DNA of 64,000 nt from positions 1 to 64,000 of the IMG/VR virus record IMGVR_UViG_3300027969_003137; one strand, given 5' to 3'. Shown one piece after another: positions 8,093 to 16,351 of the stretch (positions within the stretch are counted from its first letter, which is position 1; the number at the start of each line of letters is the position of its first letter). The stretch is from a virus. The position numbers were made by a program, and so were the translations under genes. Below the pieces are notes generated by a model. The model was not told the DNA's origin. It searched no databases and worked only from the letters and a program-made list of their open reading frames with translations.

Positions 8093-9008
8093 CAGGCATC
8101 ATATTTTTTAAAAATCGGTATATAGACATTGTCCATTTACTTGTATAATCTTTGTATTGATAAAGAAATTGATCATTTACTTGATCACACAGTGTTTGTA
8201 CAAATTCAGCGCCATTATATTTTGGCCTAATTTCAGCATCACTCCAATATTTTTGATAGACAAGATATTTAGAATGCCTAATAGTCGACTCTTCGTCGTC
8301 ACTGATAGTTTGTTTTATGATAGGATCCAACGCCATGGCTAACACTATTTCAGGAGTCTGTTGAAAGAAATTTATCGATCCAATTATCTTTTTGCCAACA
8401 GCGTATCTCATCCAAGCTAAGATGTATTCAAATTCTGTATAGGTCCAGATGTCGTTGATTTTTGAAGCATAAAAATCTCCGTTGCCTAATACAGGAATGC
8501 CATTCATCTCAAAATAAACTCGGTTAATTAAGTCCATGGTAGGCAACATTTCAGAATAGGGACATTTAGCGATCTCTGCCATTTCTAAGTAGTGTGGAGA
8601 CGACAGTGCGTTTTCTATATCTAGTTCAATGTACTTCACTTCTAAATTATATTTTTTAGAGAAGCGTTCTATTAATGTAATTTCGTGTTCGTTTAAATTG
8701 TTGGAAAATTTGTTGGACACAATTTTAAATGGCCTACCAGACTCTATAAAACTTCTGACTACTATTTCACTGTCAAGTCCGCCACTGAGTAATACTATAG
8801 GAACACGGCCAATAGACATTGCATAATCACTTATTTTTTCACAAACTTTGATACATTCATCTTTAAAAGAAGTTGGAACATATTGAGCACGTTTGTAGTT
8901 GCATTGAAATTGAGAGTCTGCAGATTCTCTAAAATTATAGATACTGTTGTCATAGCCATAGGAAAAGTTTTCATCTAGAGGATTTTGGAAATTTTTCATG
9001 GCATGCAT
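8076..9008 (-). CDS. asparagine-synthetase-like PP-loop protein (paralogue of 13253)
   Basis: 310 residues read from ATG 9008. An amphipathic VPTSFKDECIKVCEKISDYA helix leads into VLLSGGLDSEIVV (PP-loop, residues 75-80), as in the C-terminal synthetase domain of AsnB; there is no N-terminal glutaminase domain, so ammonia or another amine donor would be needed. EFEYILAWMRYAVGKK and SPEIVLAM-like segments in the second half match the same positions in the 310-aa protein at 13253, showing the two are paralogues of equal length. Probable role: ATP-dependent amide or thioester-like activation of a carboxylate. The next gene, a QueC-like protein, overlaps by 17 nt. Confidence 0.65.
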   Translation of the reverse strand: MHAMKNFQNPLDENFSYGYDNSIYNFRESADSQFQCNYKRAQYVPTSFKDECIKVCEKISDYAMSIGRVPIVLLSGGLDSEIVVRSFIESGRPFKIVSNKFSNNLNEHEITLIERFSKKYNLEVKYIELDIENALSSPHYLEMAEIAKCPYSEMLPTMDLINRVYFEMNGIPVLGNGDFYASKINDIWTYTEFEYILAWMRYAVGKKIIGSINFFQQTPEIVLAMALDPIIKQTISDDEESTIRHSKYLVYQKYWSDAEIRPKYNGAEFVQTLCDQVNDQFLYQYKDYTSKWTMSIYRFLKNMMPDDYYR

Positions 9009-9014
9009 TATAGG

Positions 9015-9021
9015 TTAAATA
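9015..9021 (+). promoter_or_regulatory. late-promoter-like box TTAAATA
   Basis: TTAAATA ends 6 nt before ATG 9028 of the GNAT-like gene. On the other strand TATTTAT at 9020-9026 gives ATAAATA 11 nt before ATG 9008, so this 19-nt gap may hold divergent late promoters. Confidence 0.4.
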
Positions 9022-9027
9022 TTTATT

Positions 9028-9630
9028 ATGAACGCTGACAACCTAAAAATTATCGATATTAAGAAAGAAATTTCAAACTATTCAACTCAATGGTCGGCCT
9101 GCATTGACTATCTTAAAATAAACTGTAAACAAGATGCATTATATCAAAATTACATCGATTTAAATTTAGATAATTTTTTAACATTCACTGCTGTGTTTTA
9201 TCAGGATGATATTATTTCATTTGGTGGAGTAGAAGTAAAGCAAGATCGATGGGGCAACGGTATAGCTAGAGCGTTAACAAGATTTTGGATTAGCCCTAAA
9301 CATCGCACACACGGATTAACCAAGTGGCGAAATGACTCTTTAAAACTAAGCCCGGTTGTTTTAAAAGCTCAGTTAGAATTTTTAAAAACTGTTGAGGACA
9401 TAAAGGCCGTGATCATTACAAGAGAAGGAAAATATCTAAAAAGTTTTAGAGAAATCATTAGATTGGCTAATACTGTGTCGGAACAGGAATTTCAAATACT
9501 GCCAGGAAAATATAACGTATGCGAGTGTATAGCAACTCCTCCCGAAAGTTGTAGACAATTTGTAGCGATCAACAATGTTGAAATGTTTAATCAATCAAGC
9601 AATTTAGGATTTTTTAAAAAGTATGAATAA
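9028..9630 (+). CDS. GNAT-like acyltransferase (weak)
   Basis: 200 residues. The middle, FLTFTAVFYQDDIISFGGVE then RALTRFWISPKHRTHGL, has the beta4-loop-alpha3 look of the GNAT fold (acetyl-CoA pyrophosphate loop, here KHRTHGLTK), followed by IKAVIITREG as beta5. The match is by pattern only. Two other proteins of this type (12693 and 14169) sit next to PP-loop genes, as this one does, which suggests an acyl transfer step associated with the PP-loop enzymes. It overlaps the following 2OG gene by 8 nt. Confidence 0.45.
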   Translation: MNADNLKIIDIKKEISNYSTQWSACIDYLKINCKQDALYQNYIDLNLDNFLTFTAVFYQDDIISFGGVEVKQDRWGNGIARALTRFWISPKHRTHGLTKWRNDSLKLSPVVLKAQLEFLKTVEDIKAVIITREGKYLKSFREIIRLANTVSEQEFQILPGKYNVCECIATPPESCRQFVAINNVEMFNQSSNLGFFKKYE

Positions 9631-10477
9631 ATTTTTTGTAAAAGATTGTCCCGAGGACATGACCATCTTTCAATGGATCAGCCTAACCATAAATTTCAAA
9701 GAAGCATATACCAACTTGACCTGTTCTGTGCCTATAGACAATTGGATTTCTATTCCTCATAGATTAAATATTGCATCACTAATTACAGATACTCAAGACT
9801 GCTTAGACAAAAACGGTATTAAGGGTTGGCAAACCAAAAAAGGAAATTCAAAGGCCTACGGTGGATTGAGTTTAGTTTACAATCCCAACTTAAAAGAAAA
9901 TACAAATCCCAATCAAAGTACATTAGGTACAACAACCAATGCTCCAGAGGAGTTCTATTGGGCCAGTACCAATCGTTTTGATTCGATAAAAAATACCTAT
10001 TTCGATACCTACGGATTTAGAAAACTATCCCCTGCTGTAGAAAATTCTAATTTAAAAAACTTTATCAACAGTTTTAGACTATCTCCTACTAGAGGTAGAA
10101 TAGGAGTGTTAGATGGAGATTATCAAGATCGAGTTAGTGAAGGATTTTTGTGGCATAAAGACGAACCAGTCTACGAAAACCTAAGACTTAATATACCATT
10201 AGTTGGTGACGAATCATTTATGTTTCAAACTGAAGGAAAAGATCCCATGCCTACTCCTGTGGGGAATATCTATACCTCGGACACGAGCATAGCACATCGA
10301 GTATATGCTACCAATAAGAGCTTGACAAAGCGCACACACCTTGTATTGGGTTTTAGTCCATGGCTAGATTACATTACTGAAGATGATAGTTATGTGGTAA
10401 ATGAATTCTTTGGTCGAGTACATCCAATAGATTTACTTTTTAAAGGGCTGGCGCATCCAGACATCGGCAATGAATAA
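9623..10477 (+). CDS. 2OG-Fe(II)/aspartyl hydroxylase-like protein
   Basis: 284 residues. EGFLWHKDEPVYENLRLNIP contains the HxD pair and following strand; TSIAHRVYATNKSLTKRTHL provides the distal His and Arg, and ends with the strand LVLGFSPW. All metal and co-substrate residues are present. The first 130 residues (LTCSVPIDNWISIPH...) are family-specific and unrecognised. Overlaps with both neighbours (8 nt each) form a three-gene plus-strand run GNAT-2OG-2OG at 9028-11162. Substrate unknown. Confidence 0.65.
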   Translation: MNKFFVKDCPEDMTIFQWISLTINFKEAYTNLTCSVPIDNWISIPHRLNIASLITDTQDCLDKNGIKGWQTKKGNSKAYGGLSLVYNPNLKENTNPNQSTLGTTTNAPEEFYWASTNRFDSIKNTYFDTYGFRKLSPAVENSNLKNFINSFRLSPTRGRIGVLDGDYQDRVSEGFLWHKDEPVYENLRLNIPLVGDESFMFQTEGKDPMPTPVGNIYTSDTSIAHRVYATNKSLTKRTHLVLGFSPWLDYITEDDSYVVNEFFGRVHPIDLLFKGLAHPDIGNE

Positions 10478-11162
10478 TATATTATGGATTCCGTTAGACC
10501 TCCCATTGCTGCCTAAAGAATTAACATTAGAAAAATTACAGGATCATTACACATTTGTTCCTAATATATGTGAGAAAGATCGAAGCGAGCTCGAAAGACA
10601 GAAAAAACATCATCTATATGCATGGAACAGTTTTCGCATACACGTACCATCTAAGGAACTAGCAAACCCCTACGAAGCACAAGTAGCTGATATTGATTGG
10701 CATTGGACTACTGAAGCACAGAATCTATGCCCTCAATTAATAGCCTATATCAAACAACATCTGCCATTTAAAAAATTTAAATATGTCACAGCTATCAGTT
10801 CAACTGGTGCTGTGCCATTACACCTAGATCTTACAGACAATCTTACTGAGGAAGAAAAGTTATTTTACAAAGATAACGATCCATGTTTTTATCGACTGTT
10901 ATTGGACGGCGAGATGCATAGAGATAGCTTTTATGTTTATACAAAATCTCTGGGCAAGATATATTGTACATTGCCCGACTCTAGCCCAGGATGGGCCATG
11001 GGCAGTTATAGTTGTGCCCACGGCAATGACGAAGCAGTGCCCAATCAAAAATTATTATTGTATGTTATGGGTGATCTAGATCTCGAAAAACATCAAGACT
11101 TAATCAACAGAAGCTGTAAGATTTACAAAGACTTTGCTGTGGTCAAGGAGTATGAGTTTTAA
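10470..11162 (+). CDS. 2OG-Fe(II) oxygenase-like protein
   Basis: 230 residues. TGAVPLHLDLTDNL gives the HxD pair, FYRLLLDGEMHRDSFYVYT a following strand, and GSYSCAHGNDEAVPNQKLLL the distal His. The position usually held by the 2-oxoglutarate-binding Arg is filled by Lys or is displaced (NQKLLLYVMG), so co-substrate binding may differ. It ends convergently with the desaturase gene, overlapping 20 nt at the 3' ends. Confidence 0.6.
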   Translation: MNNILWIPLDLPLLPKELTLEKLQDHYTFVPNICEKDRSELERQKKHHLYAWNSFRIHVPSKELANPYEAQVADIDWHWTTEAQNLCPQLIAYIKQHLPFKKFKYVTAISSTGAVPLHLDLTDNLTEEEKLFYKDNDPCFYRLLLDGEMHRDSFYVYTKSLGKIYCTLPDSSPGWAMGSYSCAHGNDEAVPNQKLLLYVMGDLDLEKHQDLINRSCKIYKDFAVVKEYEF

Positions 11163-11949
11163 TCTGGGCAAGGCCTAATTTTTTCAACAATAGCACAGAA
11201 TAAAAACTTAAATCAATTTCCCAGGCGCTCATGGCAAATCTTGCTCGACCTGGGTAGCGATGATGTGTGTTGTGCCAACCTTCACCCCAAGTAAGTAGGG
11301 CAACAATAGGACTGTTTTGACTAGAATCTTTTGTATTGTGTCTACGATAATTAAACATTAGTATATCAGAATGTGAGAATTTATTGACAACATTGCTAGC
11401 AATAATAGTCAACAATGCAGGATAGAGAAATCCATAAAAGAAAAAGTCTACGCCTAAAAGACTCCAAGCAACAGCATATAGCGATAACACTAGAAAATAG
11501 TATCTATGTGTAAATCTATTGAAGGCACTGTCTGCATATCTACGTATTCCTCGGGTTCCAACTTTAGGATACTGGCCCATCAGTGTACTAGATATCTTCC
11601 ATGGCGGATGTGGATCTAGCTCAGTGTCTGAATGTAGGTGATGTGCTCTATGTGTCATAACCCAACTGATAACCGAACCTGTGCCGCCCATCATGGCCAT
11701 AAACTTACCGAATGTTTCTACCCAAGGATGAAATACTATAGATCTATGCGTTATAGCTCGATGCAGTGTAGCACTGACACCAAACCCAAATATTAGATAG
11801 TACATAATTACAGATAAACCTAGCATTGGCCAGCTGAAACTGATATAGAAAAAAGAAATTGCTGCTGCAACGAATGCTGCTATTGTAGCATATTGCAACA
11901 GATTTAGATTTTTAGCATTGAAAAAATTGAGAAGATGTCGTGTATTCAT
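11143..11949 (-). CDS. fatty-acid desaturase (acyl-CoA delta-9 type)
   Basis: Read from ATG 11949 (268 residues); an upstream in-frame start is possible but lies before the late box. The three histidine boxes of membrane di-iron desaturases are present: HRAITH (from residue 63), HRAHH followed by LHSDTELDPH, and HNTHH followed by RYPGRARF. Four hydrophobic segments surround them (residues 19-60 and about 155-200). Family members insert a double bond into acyl chains in the membrane using reduced ferredoxin or cytochrome. In a phage it would change host membrane fluidity or supply an unsaturated acyl group to a modification pathway. An ATAAATA box 5 nt upstream predicts a leaderless late mRNA. 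Confidence 0.9.
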   Translation of the reverse strand: MNTRHLLNFFNAKNLNLLQYATIAAFVAAAISFFYISFSWPMLGLSVIMYYLIFGFGVSATLHRAITHRSIVFHPWVETFGKFMAMMGGTGSVISWVMTHRAHHLHSDTELDPHPPWKISSTLMGQYPKVGTRGIRRYADSAFNRFTHRYYFLVLSLYAVAWSLLGVDFFFYGFLYPALLTIIASNVVNKFSHSDILMFNYRRHNTKDSSQNSPIVALLTWGEGWHNTHHRYPGRARFAMSAWEIDLSFYSVLLLKKLGLAQIKTHTP

Positions 11950-11954
11950 ATGGG

Positions 11955-11961
11955 TATTTAT
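11955..11961 (-). promoter_or_regulatory. late-promoter box ATAAATA
   Basis: ATAAATA on the minus strand, preceded by G and followed by C, 5 nt before the desaturase ATG; spacing equals that from a T4 late box to its +1, so the start codon is the predicted first base. Confidence 0.55.
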
Positions 11962-11983
11962 CAACAGGTAAAATGCATATGGA

Positions 11984-11990
11984 TTAAATA
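11984..11990 (+). promoter_or_regulatory. late-promoter-like box TTAAATA
   Basis: TTAAATA ends 4 nt before ATG 11995; divergent to the desaturase late box 22 nt away. Confidence 0.4.
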
Positions 11991-11994
11991 GTCA

Positions 11995-12717
11995 ATGGAC
12001 GTTAACAATATACTTGCCGCTAGTCTAAATTTAGACTTTGATTATAATCAAATCAAGGAAGAAATACTTGCAACCAAACAATTCTGGAATCATTCGCCGC
12101 CGTATGATTTCAATATACAAGCTGCAAAACAAGGACGGATATTTGCTTCTGAATCTTTAGAGTGTTATGATCAAGTAGATTGTCAAACTAGTCAGCATCG
12201 GCACAATAACAAGAATTTAAGAGGTCAGCATATTTTCTATATGAGATACCATGCAGATAACAAAAAAAATGTCAATCGATTTGATGTCACAAAAAAATTA
12301 AATGTCGAAGACTGGCAATGGCGAAAAGAAATCATAGAAAAAACTCCCTATCTAAAGTCTTGTCTAGAAAGTTTGCCATACGAACACATTGGCTGTATAC
12401 GTGTATTCATTACTGAAAATACATTCTTTGCCACACATAGAGATTACGGGTGGGATGAGGAAAAATTAAGCAAGGATTACGATGCCTGTTTTGGTCTAAG
12501 TATTATACCAGATAACGGCGGTGTGCCTATGAAAATATATTCATTTGAAACCAACAAAGTGCATAACGTTTCAGGAAATGCTATGTTGTTTAATGATAGT
12601 GCCTGGCACGGCGTGGGCATGGTAGAGGGTATTAGAATTACTATTAGGGTGTTTGGCAAAATTGATTATCAAAAATTTTTACCTTTTATAAATCACAATA
12701 CAGTGATCTTGGCATAG
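11995..12717 (+). CDS. 2OG-Fe(II) oxygenase-like protein
   Basis: 240 residues. FATHRDYGWDEEKL has the HxD pair; after about 60 residues NAMLFNDSAWHGVGM supplies the distal His and IRITIRVFG the Arg. LSIIPDNGGVPMKIYSF between them is the typical strand pair. All catalytic residues are in place. The gene stands alone on the plus strand between minus-strand genes, its 3' end overlapping the convergent GNAT-like gene by 25 nt. Substrate unknown. Confidence 0.7.
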   Translation: MDVNNILAASLNLDFDYNQIKEEILATKQFWNHSPPYDFNIQAAKQGRIFASESLECYDQVDCQTSQHRHNNKNLRGQHIFYMRYHADNKKNVNRFDVTKKLNVEDWQWRKEIIEKTPYLKSCLESLPYEHIGCIRVFITENTFFATHRDYGWDEEKLSKDYDACFGLSIIPDNGGVPMKIYSFETNKVHNVSGNAMLFNDSAWHGVGMVEGIRITIRVFGKIDYQKFLPFINHNTVILA

Positions 12718-13256
12718 TATTTTGGTTTCAAGTGATGGTGTCTTACAATCTTTCGTTGTTTCCGTATAGTGGTGTTCATAAGATAAACCCAATGCAAATA
12801 GTATTGAGAAAAACACTCCGGTTCTATAACTTCATCTACATAGGTATCATAGCGTTCCCGCCATGTAAATATTGAATTTTTTTTCTTGAGTACATCAACA
12901 GTGTTTAGCATGTCATCGGTTAAGAAAGTGTAAAATCTATATATGCCTTTTTGTTCTCCAAATCGTATGGCATAGTCAACTACTTCCCCCACTCGATTTT
13001 TAAAAATAGAAATCCCTGTTCTCGAAACAATAAAATCTAAAACCTGAGTCTTTTGCTCTACAAGTTCTCGTATAAAACAAGCACTGAGTATTCTTCCACT
13101 ATCGTCAAATTTTGCAAACCCTCTATAATAATCGTCAGTGGCTATGTAATAGGGAACTACGGAGAATGTATCGGCCCTGTGATCCTCACTGGTCATTGCA
13201 GACTGAAAAAATTCTTCTAAGGATCTCAAATCAGATAACAAAATTTGTCGAATCAC
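12693..13256 (-). CDS. GNAT-like acyltransferase
   Basis: 187 residues read from 13256. MIRQILLSDLRSLEEFFQSA is a typical GNAT beta1-alpha1 start; DYYRGFAKFDDSGRILSACF forms beta2-beta3, VLDFIVSR beta4 and RVGEVVDYAIRFGEQKGIYRF the region that usually binds acyl-CoA, although a clear Q/RxxGxG/A loop is absent. It follows the PP-loop gene 13253 with a 4-nt ATGA overlap, implying coupled synthesis and a shared substrate. Basic C-terminus (RKQRKIVRHHHLKPK). Confidence 0.5.
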   Translation of the reverse strand: MIRQILLSDLRSLEEFFQSAMTSEDHRADTFSVVPYYIATDDYYRGFAKFDDSGRILSACFIRELVEQKTQVLDFIVSRTGISIFKNRVGEVVDYAIRFGEQKGIYRFYTFLTDDMLNTVDVLKKKNSIFTWRERYDTYVDEVIEPECFSQYYLHWVYLMNTTIRKQRKIVRHHHLKPKYYAKITVL

Positions 13257-14185
13257 GATATCATCCTTATTAATTCATTATACTCATAGGCCTGTCCGCT
13301 GTGCCTATCATAGAATGTCTTGGCATTTAACTTTCTGTTTAGATTGTTTATTAGAGTTTTTGGAATATATTCGAACCCCCGATACTTGGGCCTATCTTCA
13401 AAATTGAATTCAGGAAAAGTTTTTTTATACAATGGTGCAGCAGTAGTTCTAATAGTGATCTTTCCGTATGGATCATTGTTAACTAACTTTGCAATCATAG
13501 GATCTAATAAAAATGCCAGTATGATTTCAGGGCTCCAATGATAGAAACTAGGACAAGCATCTATATTTTTTCTCATGCAATGAAAATAGTAGGCAGAAAG
13601 ATGCTCGTAATCTTTCCAGTACCATTTACTAGTTTCCGATAAAATAGGATTGTCTCTATGCAATACGACTCCCGGATGATCGCTAATAGGGAAATACATA
13701 TCTTTTATTTTATCTGTAATATCTGTAATTAACTGAAGCTCGATCAATCTGGCATTGTCTGCAACAGCATTGGGAATTGTACTAGCCCTAGAAAAGAATT
13801 CTATCGGGTCAACTTCAAACTGTTTAAGATCTAATTTATATCGATCACAGAATCTATAGACATATTCAGTCTCGTGTCGATTATAGTCGAGCCCATATTT
13901 AACGTGGGCCAGTGAAAAATTCTTTCCGGCCGCAATAAACGAAGCTGCAATAACTTCACTGTCGATACCTCCCGAATACATTACTAACGGAGTTTTATTA
14001 AGTTCGCAACATCTAGCTGATATCTCTTCTGCTGAAGTTATACAGGCTTCTCTAAATGAACTAGGTACCTTATTGACTTTGCCAAATTTAACAAAAAACT
14101 TATCATATAAAGTGCTTCGTGTTGTCCAAGGAACATCGTTATATCCTACGATCATGTGATTGTGTTTACTAAGTTCTATATTCAT
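13253..14185 (-). CDS. asparagine-synthetase-like PP-loop protein (paralogue of 8076)
   Basis: 310 residues read from 14185. VPSSFREACITSAEEISARC precedes LVMYSGGIDSEVIAASF (PP-loop at residues 71-76); RHETEYVYRFCDRYKLDL matches the NEHEITLIERFSKKYNLEV segment of the paralogue, and SPEIILAFLLDPMIAKLV matches TPEIVLAMALDPIIKQTI. Lacks a glutaminase domain. Both paralogues keep the AMP-binding motif, so both are probably active synthetases of amide or related bonds. It lies between two GNAT-like genes, overlapping each (4 nt and 17 nt), a three-gene minus-strand operon. Confidence 0.65.
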   Translation of the reverse strand: MNIELSKHNHMIVGYNDVPWTTRSTLYDKFFVKFGKVNKVPSSFREACITSAEEISARCCELNKTPLVMYSGGIDSEVIAASFIAAGKNFSLAHVKYGLDYNRHETEYVYRFCDRYKLDLKQFEVDPIEFFSRASTIPNAVADNARLIELQLITDITDKIKDMYFPISDHPGVVLHRDNPILSETSKWYWKDYEHLSAYYFHCMRKNIDACPSFYHWSPEIILAFLLDPMIAKLVNNDPYGKITIRTTAAPLYKKTFPEFNFEDRPKYRGFEYIPKTLINNLNRKLNAKTFYDRHSGQAYEYNELIRMIS

Positions 14186-14633
14186 TTCTTAATATCCATA
14201 AAATCACTAACATAGGCTCGTCGTAGACTTTGTACTCTAACACATCGTGGTCTATATTTTCATAGCCGGTTAACGAATTTGGCAGTAGTTGATGTTCTAA
14301 ATACGGCTGATACTTTGTTAATATTTTTTTAAAATTTTCAAATTCTTTGTCTGTGTTTAGTGTAAAAATTTGATAGATTTTTTTTGACTCTAAGTGCTGA
14401 ATTGCATGATTTAACAATTCAGGTTGTACATTGGCTGAATGTATTCTTGATAACGACCAAGCAGGAATCTCTTCATTCTCAATTATCGAGATGCAGGATG
14501 TGCTGTTGCCAAAACAATAAAATCTTGGTTCGTGGTCATTTAAAAAATAATTAATGAATGAGCTTTCTACTGTTGAATCAAGATCTAAGAATTTTTTAAT
14601 TACAGAAATGTCAGCTTTGTTGAGTAATTTCAT
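14169..14633 (-). CDS. GNAT-like small protein (weak)
   Basis: 154 residues read from 14633. LLNKADISVIKKFLDLDS then FYCFGNSTSCISIIENEEIP and SLSRIHSAN have the strand order of a GNAT N-terminal half, followed by LLNHAIQHLESKKIYQIFTL as the acyl-CoA helix region; the pyrophosphate loop is not clear. First gene of the operon 14633-12693, preceded on the minus strand by an ATAAATA box 6 nt from its start codon. Function uncertain. Confidence 0.4.
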   Translation of the reverse strand: MKLLNKADISVIKKFLDLDSTVESSFINYFLNDHEPRFYCFGNSTSCISIIENEEIPAWSLSRIHSANVQPELLNHAIQHLESKKIYQIFTLNTDKEFENFKKILTKYQPYLEHQLLPNSLTGYENIDHDVLEYKVYDEPMLVILWILRNEYRT

Positions 14634-14639
14634 ATCAGA

Positions 14640-14646
14640 TATTTAT
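14640..14646 (-). promoter_or_regulatory. late-promoter box ATAAATA
   Basis: ATAAATA on the minus strand 6 nt before ATG 14633; divergent to the box at 14663. Confidence 0.5.
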
Positions 14647-14662
14647 TAGAATAAACTACGCA

Positions 14663-14670
14663 TATAAATA
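14663..14670 (+). promoter_or_regulatory. late-promoter box TATAAATA
   Basis: Exact T4 late consensus octamer, ending 4 nt before ATG 14675, so a leaderless transcript is predicted. Confidence 0.6.
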
Positions 14671-14674
14671 TATC

Positions 14675-15859
14675 ATGAGCTACATCCCCAATCCCGAGTT
14701 AGGCTATTATGTATGCAATGATATTGCGTTTACATCAAAGATAGAGGCATGTATACATTCTACTAAAAATAATAAACCAATCCAATGGTTCTTCAACGAC
14801 GAATTGTTTAGCCGCAATTACTGGTGGGTCGAACCTGAGGAAACTTTGGATCAGTTGTACAATAAAAGATCAAAATCTATAAGAGAAAAATACGACTACG
14901 TGGCATTGAGCTATAGCGGCGGAGCAGACAGTCATAATATACTAGAAAGCTTCTTGCGACAAAATCTGGTTATTGACGAAATATTGGTTAACGTTTTTGA
15001 AAAGGCCAATAAACTGTATAAGGATGATCCGTTAATCACAGATAATTGGAATTATGGGGCAGAATATGCTTTACAAATTTATCCTAGACTAAATGAAATA
15101 AAATCTAAATCTCCCAATACCAAAATTACAGTGATAGATATGAGCGATGCTGTATTTGATTCGTTGCGAAGCGCAGGTGATGCCAGTTGGATTTTAGACA
15201 AAAGAGAAACATTGAATGTAAGTGGCGCTACTCGATATAACTATGCTTGGTTCAAAGACATCAAGAAACAATTTGATAAAGACAAAAAAATAGTGTTGTT
15301 GGTAGGCGAGGGGAAGCCTATGACCTTTATTCGAGATGGAGAATTTTATATTACATTTTCTGATAAATCTGCCAACGTTATAACTGCCCAAGAGCATCTT
15401 GGGGATCATCCCAACACTCATGTAGAGTTATACTATTGGCATCCAGACTCTCTTCCAATTATGACCAAGCAGGCACATATTATTAGAAAATGGCTCACTG
15501 TACATCCTGCTATGATCGGCATATGGACTCCTAAAACTCGAGAAGAGTTTGATGCCAACAACGGAAAATACTATCAAAAATTGTTAAGAAACATAATCTA
15601 TACAACCTGGAATAACAGTTGGTTTCAAACTGACAAAAGTAAGTTAACGTGGTATGACGAAATCGATACGTGGTTCCATCAACTGTATCACGAAACTACA
15701 GAATATAAAATATGGCTAGAAGGAATAACCTATGTGGCCAATAATGCTGGTGATTATGTACATAGAGATCCTATTAGTAATCGAGCAGAAGGATTACGAG
15801 GATTTATAAAAACCTATCACATAGGAAAAATGCCCGAGACTAGTTATCTACGCACATGA
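14675..15859 (+). CDS. PP-loop ATP pyrophosphatase-like protein
   Basis: 394 residues. YDYVALSYSGGADSHNILES holds a PP-loop SGGADS at residues 81-86, with an Ala in place of the usual Leu/Ile/Val; the rest (NYWWVEPEETL before it; TKITVIDMSDAVFDSL, YYWHPDSLPIMTKQAHIIRKWL after it) is not close to AsnB or QueC. The middle contains strand-helix repeats expected for an adenine nucleotide alpha-hydrolase fold. Probably adenylates an unknown substrate. It starts directly behind an exact TATAAATA box without a ribosome-binding site, and overlaps the convergent 2OG gene by 20 nt. Confidence 0.6.
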   Translation: MSYIPNPELGYYVCNDIAFTSKIEACIHSTKNNKPIQWFFNDELFSRNYWWVEPEETLDQLYNKRSKSIREKYDYVALSYSGGADSHNILESFLRQNLVIDEILVNVFEKANKLYKDDPLITDNWNYGAEYALQIYPRLNEIKSKSPNTKITVIDMSDAVFDSLRSAGDASWILDKRETLNVSGATRYNYAWFKDIKKQFDKDKKIVLLVGEGKPMTFIRDGEFYITFSDKSANVITAQEHLGDHPNTHVELYYWHPDSLPIMTKQAHIIRKWLTVHPAMIGIWTPKTREEFDANNGKYYQKLLRNIIYTTWNNSWFQTDKSKLTWYDEIDTWFHQLYHETTEYKIWLEGITYVANNAGDYVHRDPISNRAEGLRGFIKTYHIGKMPETSYLRT

Positions 15860-16337
15860 CAATGTGTATTCTATTTTCAGTACCGCCATTAGCAAAAGTA
15901 TGTTGTCTTCGAGTGTCGGCATAGTAGGCCTTGCCCGCTGGTAGTCTAAAACATAGGCTATTGTAAGGCCAAATCATCCAACATTGATCATTAGTGACTA
16001 TAGGAATATGTATTCTGGCTGTAGGATCAGCATGAATTGAATAACAGGCTCTAGGTGGCATTATCATTATTCTAGCTCTAAAGCCTTGATAATGATTAAT
16101 TACATTTTCTATTTCTGAACCGACAAGACTTTTATTTAAATATTGATATTTTTTTTCTTCTTGTACTTCTAACTCTTCAATAGAACCTACACCAACTTGC
16201 CATTCTTCAACTTCGGGATCAAGCCCGTGGAGTATGATCTGGTTTGACTTAGGAGAATGCTGTTCGATTAATGTCAATACCTCATCTCGAAGTTTTTCAA
16301 AATTTAAAAGTTGATCTACAGGGTATATTATTTTCAT
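15840..16337 (-). CDS. aspartyl/asparaginyl hydroxylase-like 2OG oxygenase
   Basis: 165 residues read from 16337. ACYSIHADPTARIHIPIV (HxD plus strand), then MIWPYNSLCFRLPAGKAYYA, the distal His in DTRRQHTFANGG and the 2-oxoglutarate Arg in ENRIHIVMCV: a complete and compact core typical of the aspartyl/asparaginyl beta-hydroxylase family. Ten nt after the start of the fused methyltransferase reading on the same strand, so it is the downstream gene of a two-gene unit 17670-15840. Confidence 0.75.
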   Translation of the reverse strand: MKIIYPVDQLLNFEKLRDEVLTLIEQHSPKSNQIILHGLDPEVEEWQVGVGSIEELEVQEEKKYQYLNKSLVGSEIENVINHYQGFRARIMIMPPRACYSIHADPTARIHIPIVTNDQCWMIWPYNSLCFRLPAGKAYYADTRRQHTFANGGTENRIHIVMCVDN

Positions 16338-16344
16338 AATATCA

Positions 16345-16351
16345 TATTTAT
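16345..16351 (-). promoter_or_regulatory. late-promoter box ATAAATA
   Basis: ATAAATA on the minus strand 7 nt before ATG 16337, overlapping the end of the upstream methyltransferase gene. Confidence 0.45.
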
